Shown here in pieces: positions 32,531-43,093 of a stretch of DNA of 64,000 nucleotides. The notes under the pieces were generated by a model. It did no database searches and had not been told where the DNA came from. It saw only the letters and a list, made by a program, of their open reading frames with translations. The stretch is from Cladorrhinum sp. PSN259 (taxonomy: Eukaryota; Ascomycota; Sordariomycetes; Sordariales; Podosporaceae), in the NCBI GenBank assembly GCA_033725935.1, contig MU867089.1:186001-250000 (forward strand). The letters are read 5' to 3'. Position 1 is the stretch's first letter, and each line of letters starts with the position of its first letter. A program made the translations under genes and the position numbers.

Positions 32531-34353
32531 TAAGTATTCACTTACCTATATACTCCTCTCCCCAGTTCAAAACTCCTCGTTTCACTGGGAAAGAAAATCT
32601 TTTTCCTGTTAGGTATATATGTAAGAAGTTGCCTTCAGACGACTCTGACGTTTATTAATTCTTGTTAATTTATATTGTAAGACGAAACACACTTCTTCAC
32701 CACTGTAATTCTTTAATTAATTTTTTGTCAACATTTCTTCGTAATTTTGTTCTCCGGAGTCGACGTCCAGGGATCTTTGGCTTGCGTTTTATTACTTTCT
32801 CACTCTTCTTGTTTATTTTTTCCATATTATCTTTAATGACTACTTGTGTGATTCCCCCCTCTCTCATTTGCTTTATTAGTGGCTTAATATGCCCTTTTGA
32901 ACAACGACTTCCTGCCATCCCCTGGACTCGACGCCGATCAACAACCCTAACCTTTTCGCTACTCGTCCCCCTATTTGCGCTAATCCCTTATTGACTTGAG
33001 TCCTATTGGCAACTTCCCTACCTGCCTAAACTTATGACTCCCTACTCGCTCCAAACCACCCTCGTTCCAAGTCACCAGCTCCAAAACCTTTTGCTCCAAA
33101 AATTGCTTTCATCCTAGTTTGCTAACTATTTAGTCCCCTCCTGTCCCAACGAACAACAGTCATCATCCTAATTACGGCTACTACCCTCCTCGTCGGGCTC
33201 ATCCTGAGTTCATTGGGTGCGAGTGAAAACGCATCTTCGGCGGCGTCCTCAGAGTCGATGATCCCGTCACATCCCATTGTATCCCCCCAGCGGCAGATTT
33301 ACAGCCATATCACCAGCTAGAGCCATGTCCAAAAACACAAGTCAGATATGTCCAGCTTCACGGAGATGGTGACGATGATTATGACGCTGTTTGATGGCGT
33401 TGTAGTAATCGGTGCTGCCGCGTTGTTTTTGGGGTGGTGGATGTTGTGTCTTGAGTGGTGATTGAACGGCGAAATAACCGAGTCTGATGGAGAAGTTGTG
33501 AGATGGTAATTATGGTGGGAGTATGGCACAAATCATTTAAACTGTGTCTTGGTAGTGTCGAGTTGTAAGGTATAAATGATTCGGCGGCGGCGTTGTGTTG
33601 TATGGGTTGTTGAGCAGCCACTCTTTTCTTTTCCTTTTCTAAATCTAAAGCTTGGAAGGGTTTTTTTAAAGGAGAGCATGGATGTACGACTGGACTGTAT
33701 AATTTAATTTTAGGATAGGGGTAAATAATGAGATGTAGTTTTGGGTGTTGCGTGTGTGTGCTATGTGTGTGCTTTTTATGATGGTGCTTGATGCTCTTTG
33801 AGGTCTGCTGATATGGTGCCTACAGGACGTGAGAATGTATGATGGGATACTGAACCGACCAGCTGTTAAACCAATACTTGAGAACCACTTTGCAAAGTTT
33901 TTGATCTGGAGAGCTACTCTCGTGTCCCAAAGGGCTGAGTCTTGGAAGTGCTGTGTCTGTTCCTAGTCCTACGATAGACGTGTCCAGTCTCCTTTCTCGT
34001 CCTAACAACTGGCCGATACTTCAGACGAGGGCTTTTGCCTCCCACAAGAATATTTTGGGTGGACGCCTAAAATGCTACTGGGCTTCATCCCCTTCTTGGT
34101 CTCCCGCTATGCTACTAATTCATTATCCATGCGTGCCATCCACGACTTTGAGCTCCCACAGCCCGCCACTCCTTTTCGTCCAAGGTAGGCCCCCTTTGAC
34201 CCCCCGCTTCCATCTATAGATCTACGGAAAAAACCATGCAACTATCTAACATCTTAAAAATAGCGGACACTAGTTCATTGCAGACAGCCAAACACCCCCC
34301 GACCGTTCTTTGACTCCCTAATGCAGCATTGTTATAGCCGTTTCGTGCTCAAG
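32531..34353. other. Intergenic between tandem genes
   Basis: No supportable gene. Sequence at 32580-32830 is AT-rich 3' flank with several TTAATT words. Frames at 33317-33621 on the minus strand are repetitive (His/Thr/Asn-rich, shadowing each other) and unconvincing. C-rich sequence from 34100 to 34350 is the likely leader of the next gene. Confidence 0.45.
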
Positions 34354-36750
34354 ATGGAAGACGACCACTCTTCCCCTGAGAGAGTTGAACAGACCATGTA
34401 TCCAAACCCAGAAGAAGCTTCCATGGAAGAGTACACTACCAACCGCCTGAAGGAGCTCCAAAAAGTGTGTCCAGTTATTGGTATCATCGTCAGATACGTC
34501 AAGAAACACTACAGAGATCAAAAACCTCCGCCGTGGCTCGATTTACGAGTAGTTGCTAAGCAACTGATGAGGTCACCCCAGAGTCAAGACCTTCAACACA
34601 GGACATACCGGAGTCTAAGAGACAACTTGGGCCTGATCAGGGACTGGATGAGTAACTGTCAAACCTGGAAAGACGCTGCCGAAATCAGCAAGATGCCTTA
34701 CCTTGGAAATCGTTCAGAAATTCTTGCGTCCTTGATTGCGGTAGATGCCACCTCTCAGAATCGCCCTGCAAAGATACCCGAGTTGATGGAGAATGTCCAA
34801 CTTCAGTTCCTGCTGGATGATGAGCTCCCACCGAGTGAAGCCATGCCTCGCTTTTGGAGAGGAGCAAAGCTGCTGGATCCAACATGGCGAGATCAATACA
34901 TGGCCTCGCCACCCAAGACACCGGGTTTGACATTCAGTGACAACCTGAATCATTTGGTATTCACCGTTATTACAGCACAGTCTCACTGCAGCACGGCAAT
35001 CTCTGGCCTGTCAACTTCAGGATGGAGCCAACCTCAAGGGGCCCTTCGCAAGGTGTCGGAAGCTGAAAAGTCCTGGCTCTTGACCAGGCGGCCCTACCAA
35101 GACACCACCATTCACAGGGAGTCAAAGCGGCATAAGGGTATTGGCCAGAGTCCAGTCTCCGATTCACATACTTCCGTCATCACCACTGAGAGTGAGAGTT
35201 CTGCTGGACATGAAGACCGGTACGAATCTCTCGGAGGCGGCACCAGCAACGACTCTCAAGAGCTGGAGGACAAGTGTGACAGGCTTCAGGAGGAGGTCAA
35301 TGAGGTGACACAGCGATGTGACGAACTTGAGAAACACTTCAAGCAGTTTCTAGATCTGTACAAGAAACTGCAGGATACCAACCAAGCTCTGCGCGAGCAG
35401 ATATTCGAACAGACTGATAGGTATGAAGAAGATGTCAGAATTCTGATTGACATCAACCAAAAGCTGCACGAAAAAAACATTATCTTTCAAGAACAGAATG
35501 AAATGCTTCCCAATAAGCTCACCAAGCTCGAAGAAAAAATTGAGAAGACGGAGGAGTGCAACAGATCCCTCCGCACCAAGCATGAAGAAGACATCAAGGA
35601 TTGTCAACGAAGATGTCACAAAATGATGGAGGACAACAATATTCTCCGCACTCGAATGGCTGTTCAGCATGGAAGACATGAGGAAGCCAATGACAAGATG
35701 CGCGGGCAATACGATGCCCTTTTGGCACTTATCAAAGAAGGGGCGTCGACACAAGACAATGAGCAGGCTAAAACGGTCCAGCCTCATACTGTCCAAACCA
35801 AAGCTGCTCAAGTTCGGAAATTCAAGAGTCGGAGAGTTACCGCACTGCCCGAGTCACGAGAAAGACCCAAGGCCGTTGAGAAAGTCATCATCAACAAGGT
35901 CGACGGTTCGACTGATCTCCTTCAAGAGACACCTAAACAGTCGGTACCTCAGACAATACCATCTACCTCTCCCAAAAAACACTCGAGCATGTGTCCGCAG
36001 TACAGGAATGCATCCATACCTGCTCATACCAAAGACATCATCACCAAGCCTCCCTCGAGCACCGCACCCCCGTCTACCACCACCCCGACGGTCACGAAAG
36101 CCTACTCTACCACCACTTTCCCTATTCTTAGTCTCCCATCAATTAACAGCGACCCCCCTTCAACCAAACACACTTCCAGCACCACAACACCCCTCATCAA
36201 ATCCTTCAAGATCTCCACCAAAACAAACCAGACATCCTCCCCACCCAGAACCATCGATGCCACGACCCGCCGTCAAATAATCCAAACCCACCTAAACAAC
36301 CACATCCTCCCTCCCACACTCTCCCGTCCCAGAATTCTAGAGCAGATGAACAAGCTCGATCCGTCCGTCTGGCTTCTTGGCTCTTCATCCTCGACATCAT
36401 CACCGCACTCCGCAGCACCAAGAAACTCAACGAAGACGACAACAAAAACGAAGACGACAACAAAAACGAAGACGACAAAAACAACCCTAACAAAGTCCAA
36501 CAACTTGGACCTCGACAACCAAATGTGGAAACTGGCCCAGCTGCACAAGAACAAATTTCAAGGATTGGGGATAAATAGCGACGTGGGGGTTTACATGCTT
36601 TTTGGCGCGTGGAGGCGCATGTTGGTCGAATTGGGTGCTGTATTTGTTAGTGATAAAGACGGCATTCAGACTGGTAGTAAAGACGGAGGAGGAGGAGGAG
36701 GAGGAGGAGGAGGAGTAGTGGTTGTTTGTGAGGATGATTTGAGGGGGTAA
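34354..36750 (+). CDS. Coiled-coil protein, function unknown
   Basis: One exon. I choose the ATG at 34354 (AAGATGG, a strong context), giving 798 residues; an in-frame ATG at 34321 (CTAATGC) would add 11. Residues about 15-220 look globular and helical, with VIGIIVRYVKKHY and a Trp-rich stretch (PPPWLDLRVVAKQL). Residues about 303-465 form a long heptad coiled coil (ELEDKCDRLQEEVNEVTQ onward). Next is a Ser/Thr/Pro/Lys-rich disordered region with Thr/Lys runs near nt 36430-36480. The tail holds one last conserved-looking segment (LAQLHKNKFQGLGINSDVG) and a poly-Gly run encoded by (GGA)10. I do not recognise the family. The coiled coil suggests self-association or scaffolding; nothing points to catalysis. 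Confidence 0.75.
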   Translation: MEDDHSSPERVEQTMYPNPEEASMEEYTTNRLKELQKVCPVIGIIVRYVKKHYRDQKPPPWLDLRVVAKQLMRSPQSQDLQHRTYRSLRDNLGLIRDWMSNCQTWKDAAEISKMPYLGNRSEILASLIAVDATSQNRPAKIPELMENVQLQFLLDDELPPSEAMPRFWRGAKLLDPTWRDQYMASPPKTPGLTFSDNLNHLVFTVITAQSHCSTAISGLSTSGWSQPQGALRKVSEAEKSWLLTRRPYQDTTIHRESKRHKGIGQSPVSDSHTSVITTESESSAGHEDRYESLGGGTSNDSQELEDKCDRLQEEVNEVTQRCDELEKHFKQFLDLYKKLQDTNQALREQIFEQTDRYEEDVRILIDINQKLHEKNIIFQEQNEMLPNKLTKLEEKIEKTEECNRSLRTKHEEDIKDCQRRCHKMMEDNNILRTRMAVQHGRHEEANDKMRGQYDALLALIKEGASTQDNEQAKTVQPHTVQTKAAQVRKFKSRRVTALPESRERPKAVEKVIINKVDGSTDLLQETPKQSVPQTIPSTSPKKHSSMCPQYRNASIPAHTKDIITKPPSSTAPPSTTTPTVTKAYSTTTFPILSLPSINSDPPSTKHTSSTTTPLIKSFKISTKTNQTSSPPRTIDATTRRQIIQTHLNNHILPPTLSRPRILEQMNKLDPSVWLLGSSSSTSSPHSAAPRNSTKTTTKTKTTTKTKTTKTTLTKSNNLDLDNQMWKLAQLHKNKFQGLGINSDVGVYMLFGAWRRMLVELGAVFVSDKDGIQTGSKDGGGGGGGGGGVVVVCEDDLRG
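36685..36714 (+). repeat. (GGA)10 microsatellite encoding poly-Gly
   Basis: Ten GGA units near the 3' end of the 34354 gene encode an uninterrupted Gly run; copy number is likely to vary between strains. Confidence 0.85.
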
Positions 36751-37350
36751 AGGGAAATTCTTTCACCTGTTTTAGAGTGCTGATTTGAGTTGGGAGGGTA
36801 TACCTTTGGAAGGGAAGACAACGTTGGAAGTTTATTTTTTATCTTTTATTCGTCAAATATTGGAGTTCTAGATTTGTTAAAGAAAAGGAAAAAGGAGGAA
36901 GGGAATTTGGTTTGGAGTTTTATTTATTTATTTATTTTATTTTGAGAGGAGTCAAATAGGACGAAAATAAGGAACGGGAAGGGACCCGAAAGGAAAATTG
37001 TGATGAGTGTGCGGTTGTGTTAACTTTTTGTTTCTTGACTTGCGCAGCGCAGAAAACAAAACATAAAAGAAAAAGAAATAGCCAGACTTTTAACATGAAA
37101 GCAATGTCTGGGTCTTGATTTTGGAGAACTTGACTCTCCCCATCTATGCAAATTGAAATGAGAACAACCAAGGCTGATGAGACAAGAATTATACATGTGA
37201 TCTTTTATCACCAACAAGCTTATAATAACAGAATACATCGCTTTCCCAATGCCCTTTGGTACCCTTATTCCCTTTTTCTACATGCTCCATAATACTAATA
37301 ATAATACAACCAAAAGATTCTACCGTGGCATTGACCACCCTACCATGTTA
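36751..37350. other. Short region between convergent genes
   Basis: The 600 bases hold the 3' flanks of two converging genes. TATTTATTTATTT words near 36922 and general AT-richness suit polyadenylation regions. No gene is seen. Confidence 0.55.
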
Positions 37351-40300
37351 TTATAACCGTGAATACCCCCCTCCTTGTCCACTCATGCCGACCCCACTCG
37401 GCATCCCATCAAATCCAATATCGTATCCATACCCATAGCCCCCGCCATAGACCCCATAATTGCCATGATAATGATCCTGAGCTTCCAAATCCCTTTCTCC
37501 TCCTCCCGAACGATTCCCCAAATCACCTGCATCCCCAACAATCCTCTGATCCATCTCCATATAACTCATCGTATCTCTCTGAACCCCGGGATGCCGTTGC
37601 TGCTCACTAGTAGCAAAACTAGTACCCCCCAAACTGGTTCCCCTAGGAGGCAACAACTCAACCATATCACTCTCCCTCCTCTCGGTCTGTTTATGTTTAC
37701 TCATCATCCCAACCATTTCCTCCTCCTCTCTATCCTCCGCCCCTCCAACAACAACATCCTCTTCCACCTCCTGCTGCCTGACCCTCTTCCACTTTTTTCC
37801 TCTCAACCTCTCCACAACCCCCCTCCACCCCTTTTTTCGTCTTCCATCCCTACTGCCTCTAATAATATCCCGATCGAACCCCTCCAAATACCTCTCCAAC
37901 AGACCCGGCAACACGACGCCCCTGATCCAGAACCTGGCCACAAAGTCAACACTGTGCCCCACAAGACTCCAGACAATGAAAGCCCAGTCCAGCACGTGCA
38001 TGTGTCCCTGCTTGGCTCTGGCAAACGTGTAGATGACCACGAGGCCCAAATGCAAAAAATTCCAGAGCGCCCGGACTTCCATCCCCGCAAAGACAAACAT
38101 CTGGACTAAAAACATGGAATGCAAAATGATTTTGGAAATGATGGCAAATCTCGCCAGGAATTCCAAGCCAGAAAACATGGTCGCGCATATGGCGATGGCG
38201 AAACCTACGCAGCCTGATGCTACCAGGCCGTCGAGGGCGGTAACTGATAAATGCGCCGTCACGGGAGTGAGCGCTTCGGCGAATGGAGGTCGAGTGGGTA
38301 AAGGAAAAGGGTAGGTGGGCGGTTCCCTCTCTATAACTAATTGCCATGTTTCAGGCAGGGGGGTGCAGGATAGTATGGTAGGTGGGTTTGAGTTATGGGA
38401 TCGTGCAAGGGAGGATGCTTCGTCCCTCTTTGAAAACGTTCCTGCTGGGGAGCGGGGACTCAGACGGTGGATATTGAATGTGCTTGTTGGACTGGGTATT
38501 GCTTCGTGTAAATTTGGTAGGGCAGTGACTGTGCATGGACAATCGTATACGCTCCTAAAAAGACCGCGGGGGTGTTTGGCAAATGCTTCTCCTAGGTCTC
38601 CGTCCGAGTAGGCTGTTGTTCGTTTTGACGAGGTTCTAGGGGGAAAGTCGGAGCTGTAGTCTTCTTCTTCTACGAGCTCAAATGATTTCTCGTATTCGGT
38701 GTTTAGCTGGTGATAATATAGTTTCTTGACTTTGGTGACTATTCGTCTAACACGGAAAAGTGCGCCGGGATATTGTTTAGGTGGCGCCCTAGCAGAGTAC
38801 CCGGGGAGGTCATCCTGTTTGGTCCTGAATGGGTTGTCCAACTGGATGGCAACTACATAAGGACCAACTTCTGGCGTTGCAAAAGCATCCGAATCCCTAT
38901 CGGTCCTGTGAAGTTGCACAGAGTATTGGTCTCCACTTTGGGGATCTTGTATCGTAAATATGTCACTGGAGTATGGGTCTGGCGAGCCGGTACAGACCAT
39001 AACGGCCAATTTGGTCCGGCTCACGTCGTTATTCGGCAAATAAAGATCGCCCCTGACGTTTCGAAGGTTGGTAAAAGTCGAACCAAATGTCAACTTCTGG
39101 TTTGATGGATACAATGGTACCCATCGATCTCGGTGATGTTTAGTCGGCCTTTGTCTCGGACCTTCCATGTTGAAGAACAAAGACATTGGGACACCATCCA
39201 TGCTCCTCAGAATGCAAGCCATTCTGTCCGCAGACTTGTTCAGCCTCATGATAGGCTCGGTGTCAAAACCAAGCAGATTCGCTAGAATAAGATGCATGTC
39301 TCCCGGGACTGTCGTTGCCCTCTCGCTGAGCTGATTCCAAACTTGGACAAAAAGAGTGCAGAGGTCAGGCGCCCAAACCGAGTCTTTCCCATAAATGGTT
39401 TTGATGGGTTTGACGCCCTTTGCAAATGATGATCGGAATTCGTGGTTCAAACACTTGGTCAGACTGGCAACCATGGCCAGGCTGATATCCATTCCCACGC
39501 CTGCCTTTGATCCCCCACTCAGCATCTGCATCGGACCCAGGTGGTCCTTTTTCGCCAGCTTCCTCCTCGCCCAGTTGACAGGATAGCTGACAACTTCTGA
39601 CCAGGTCATTTCTTGTTTTCGAATTTTTGGGGGAGGACAAGCAAGTGGTTGTTTGAGCTTGGGCGAAAGTGCATTAAAGGTTCCATCCGCACATTGGACC
39701 TCAATGACCGAGCCCAAGGCAGCCTCTTGGAAGGTCCAACATCTTCCAATCCAGGAACTTACAGACAGCCTCGCGCATTGTTCGAGGGTGTCCGAGTCCG
39801 CAATTGATATCTTCTCAAGTGCCGGGTCCAAAATCAGTATCCGATCAGCGGCTTGATATACAGCCGGTAATCTGTTAATCGCCCGCATCCTCAAAACATT
39901 GTGAGCCACAGGCGGCATACACAAGGCATCGATCCAGAAATATTTCGGTCTCCTCCTGGCCGCGCTCTGGAACCCCTTGTCCACAGAGTTCAAAACATTG
40001 AATTCTGCTCCCGCATCTTCTCCTTCCTTCAATGGCTTCAACTTGCTGAGATGGCTGAAAAGTCTTCGCAGCTGACATTCAGGCATGGCATTTGCGTTTG
40101 CGTTGCCGATCCCGTCAGACCAAACGTGAGAGATGACCACATACTTGGTGCGTGCAGTCATCCGATGCACCTCCAACTTGATACCCTTCTTCAAATTACC
40201 CCTAATTCGAACCAACGGGACTCCGCCAGCCTCGATGATGGCTCGCACCTGATCCAAGGCAACCGACATGGGCTGACATTGGCATCCATATCGAATATGT

Positions 40301-41106
40301 TTTGGCACATAACTAAAAATATCGGCGTTGCTGGCGACGCATTCGTCAAAGGAGCAGTTGTCGTGGGTGACATCTGGGGAATATAGCCGGAAAAGGCGGG
40401 TGAAGTAGTAAGCGACTGCGTAGTTGTACGAGGTGAGCACCTTGCGTGCGAAAAAAGGACACCATCCGCGCAGGCGCAACACGTCGAGCATAAGCTGGGC
40501 GCTGGGTGTCAGATCGGGCTCGCCCTGAGCGTTGAGCGTTGCCATCCTTTTTTGATGTGGCCACGGGAGATGAATATCTTTGCGATCGATTTGTACCAGG
40601 TCCCACAGAACGGTCCTGAGGGTAGTACAAAGCACCTTAATCGATAGGATGATTGTCGGCAAAGGTTTGACATGGCTTTGTGAAACCCGATCAAAGTCCT
40701 CGGCAAGGTTGATAACGTCGTCGAGAAATCTAGCATGCTCGTAAAGAAGCTGTTTTTGCTCCTCCCGAGCCTCCTCGTCCTGCTCGCTCATTCCTCTTGG
40801 CGGGATGGTATTGTGGATGAGCCATTCGTTGAGCAGGTGCACAAGCGGCCTGGCTGTAACGCTCCTTGCGACTTGGAATTCTCGGTAATCTATCTGTCGA
40901 CCGAGGAACTCTGATATGGTGCCAAAGTAAAGCCATGACTGGGCGAGTGATGCAAGTTGGGCAGCTGGTAAACTTGCCCACCGATCGCCGAAGCCATTTA
41001 GTTGCGGGAACTCCCAGAAATCAGATCCAAATATGTAAGAGTGTTCGGCAACGAAGGGAATGTCTAAGGGCTCGACCCCAGAGACGGGATGTGGAAGAAA
41101 ATCCAT
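37351..41106 (-). CDS. HET-domain protein with C-terminal membrane segments
   Basis: An intronless 1251-residue frame starts at ATG 41104-41106 and ends at TAA 37351-37353. The HET (heterokaryon incompatibility) domain spans about residues 320-465 and shows the expected blocks: YVVISHVWSDG (about 322), YFWIDALCMPP (about 389), a VYQAADRILILD strand and WIGRCWTFQEA (about 452). Upstream is a 310-residue helical region with a cysteine-containing stretch (YGCQCQP) near 275, common before HET domains. Residues about 955-1055 contain several hydrophobic segments (e.g. GCVGFAIAICATMFSGLEFL) that should cross a membrane. The tail is basic (KKGWRG, GKKWKRVRQQ), then acidic and Gly/Tyr-rich. HET proteins trigger cell death after fusion of unlike hyphae; a role in non-self recognition is inferred from the family. 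No NACHT/NB-ARC, WD or ankyrin repeats are seen. Confidence 0.9.
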   Translation of the reverse strand: MDFLPHPVSGVEPLDIPFVAEHSYIFGSDFWEFPQLNGFGDRWASLPAAQLASLAQSWLYFGTISEFLGRQIDYREFQVARSVTARPLVHLLNEWLIHNTIPPRGMSEQDEEAREEQKQLLYEHARFLDDVINLAEDFDRVSQSHVKPLPTIILSIKVLCTTLRTVLWDLVQIDRKDIHLPWPHQKRMATLNAQGEPDLTPSAQLMLDVLRLRGWCPFFARKVLTSYNYAVAYYFTRLFRLYSPDVTHDNCSFDECVASNADIFSYVPKHIRYGCQCQPMSVALDQVRAIIEAGGVPLVRIRGNLKKGIKLEVHRMTARTKYVVISHVWSDGIGNANANAMPECQLRRLFSHLSKLKPLKEGEDAGAEFNVLNSVDKGFQSAARRRPKYFWIDALCMPPVAHNVLRMRAINRLPAVYQAADRILILDPALEKISIADSDTLEQCARLSVSSWIGRCWTFQEAALGSVIEVQCADGTFNALSPKLKQPLACPPPKIRKQEMTWSEVVSYPVNWARRKLAKKDHLGPMQMLSGGSKAGVGMDISLAMVASLTKCLNHEFRSSFAKGVKPIKTIYGKDSVWAPDLCTLFVQVWNQLSERATTVPGDMHLILANLLGFDTEPIMRLNKSADRMACILRSMDGVPMSLFFNMEGPRQRPTKHHRDRWVPLYPSNQKLTFGSTFTNLRNVRGDLYLPNNDVSRTKLAVMVCTGSPDPYSSDIFTIQDPQSGDQYSVQLHRTDRDSDAFATPEVGPYVVAIQLDNPFRTKQDDLPGYSARAPPKQYPGALFRVRRIVTKVKKLYYHQLNTEYEKSFELVEEEDYSSDFPPRTSSKRTTAYSDGDLGEAFAKHPRGLFRSVYDCPCTVTALPNLHEAIPSPTSTFNIHRLSPRSPAGTFSKRDEASSLARSHNSNPPTILSCTPLPETWQLVIEREPPTYPFPLPTRPPFAEALTPVTAHLSVTALDGLVASGCVGFAIAICATMFSGLEFLARFAIISKIILHSMFLVQMFVFAGMEVRALWNFLHLGLVVIYTFARAKQGHMHVLDWAFIVWSLVGHSVDFVARFWIRGVVLPGLLERYLEGFDRDIIRGSRDGRRKKGWRGVVERLRGKKWKRVRQQEVEEDVVVGGAEDREEEEMVGMMSKHKQTERRESDMVELLPPRGTSLGGTSFATSEQQRHPGVQRDTMSYMEMDQRIVGDAGDLGNRSGGGERDLEAQDHYHGNYGVYGGGYGYGYDIGFDGMPSGVGMSGQGGGYSRL

Positions 41107-43093
41107 AATAATATTCGTAACTTAGAAGCCATGGGCGATATATGGGCTGCTTGTGGATGCGAGGCATACAAGCAGCTCCATGGTATGATTCGCGATATCT
41201 TTTTGTTCAGAAAACAGAAAATAAAATAAAAAAGGTCAAATTTCTGGCCGCGCGTGTGACAAATGGGTGCAAGAATAGGTCTGGGGTGAATGAGGGGAAG
41301 CAGGGAGAGGAGATAGCACAAGGGATCGCCGAGTTAGAAAGCGGCGGTCGGCGGCACAGCTCAGCGGCACGTTGGGACTGGGGACTTGGGTCCAAGGGAG
41401 AGAGGGAACATGAGAACAAGAGGAGGGTAGTACCCGAAACCCATCTCAATTATCCCATAGAACTCAATACATGGGGTTTCGCTAGGTTGAGCTGTTGGGC
41501 CACATCACGCTGCACTTTGTTTGGACTCGATTCTTGCAGACGACGAGGGTGTGGGCGGAGGGGGACGGGGACCTACTGCTGTGTGCAGAACGAAGAAGAA
41601 AAAGCATGTCAGCACTTAAATCCTTTTCGATATCTTGCCATCGCCAACACCCATTTCTGATCCACACGACTTCTCTCCAATTCGTGTCCCATTTGCGCTG
41701 CCTGCTTCCGTGGGGAAGAAATGGCCCCCATCATTCTTCCACAAGAATACGATGACTGCGCCATCGTCGCACATGGCGCACTGCATGCAAGTTGCCGATG
41801 AACTTCTTGTTGTGCTTGGCACACCTGTGCGTTCTGTCAGTCATGTTGAGCCAATTGCGGAATGGCTTGCTTTTCCCATGCAGTAAACGGATGGGCATGG
41901 ATGGCCCTTTGACGCCAAGTGCCTGCATAAAGCAGATGAAAATCGTCGTTGGTTCTGGGGTTGTTGGGGGTTGACGATGAAACCGATATTTGACGACCCA
42001 GAAATCTGACTTTGCCGGGGAACAGGTTCTGGAAAGCCTGTCAAATCAATCTGATACCCGTGACAATGAAACTTCAAATCGACCCCCGTTAACACAAGTA
42101 AGAAAAAAGCAAGAACCAAACAGTGTTTGAGCGGGCGTCTCTGCAAACGCTAAACCGAGCGAAGCGCCCGTTTGTATCCGTCGCCCATGCTTTCCCTCGA
42201 ACACGATCGACGAAATCACCAACCAAGCCCGAGTCTATCATATCAGTGACCCCTCATCTTCAAATGAAACAGCCTGTTTACTACATGCGCTCTGCAGATA
42301 CCACCAAACAGTAGAAAGAGAGAGCTGAGTCGAGCGACAACACCATCAAGATTCTCGGCAGTCACTCACTCACTCAGCTCTTCCCCACAACACTGCTTCA
42401 GCCCTATCCATTTTTATCACACTCGCCAATGCACACCAACGACCCGCGTCCACCCTACATACCGCCGTAAACTAACACATTACCTCCGCTTCACCATTAA
42501 ATGCAGATCCTTTTTCGCGTGTACTGTAGATGCACGGTTCGTACGGCAAAGCCCAATCCTTATATCTTATATAATACAACTAACTTTGCGGCCGGCATCT
42601 TCAGTAATAAACCGGCACTCTAGCTCACAAGTATGTAATGTACATGGTAAAACCGGAATGGCCGGTTGTTGTTGATGTGGTTGCATTCCGTGTTAATATT
42701 TCAACTGGGATATTCTGCACTCAAGGGGAAAAGGCGAGCGGCTCGCTGATGCTTCCCGTGCTTCCCACCGCGGCCTGCGGATGGTAATCTTGAAATTTAT
42801 GACCTAAAATAGCCATGATAATCTTATTGGGAGATCACCCCTCGTGTATATCTGCTTACTGAAATACAACTCGTGTACAGTACAAGTAGATGCCTCCCCG
42901 TCTATTCTCTCATCATCAACATTCCCCCCCCCCAAAAAAAAAAAAATTTGATGTTGTTACCTCTGTTACCTCCTCTTATTTACAACAAAAAGGCAACAGT
43001 CAAAAGCATACTGTCTTTTATCGTACTCAACAAAACCCTTCTGCGAAAGCCATTGTTTTCATATCAACCCAACGAATCCCACTACCTCCCTTG
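41107..43093. other. Intergenic between two minus-strand genes
   Basis: No gene is supportable. It should hold the promoter of the HET gene (left) and the 3' flank of the Dip2-type gene (right). The frame 41142-41660 (plus) has unlikely composition. A C8 run followed by an A12 run lies near 42926-42948. Confidence 0.45.

Noticed and set aside
41142..41660. 172-codon plus frame between the HET and Dip2-type genes
   Set aside because: Composition is chance-like and several other frames overlap it; no domain.
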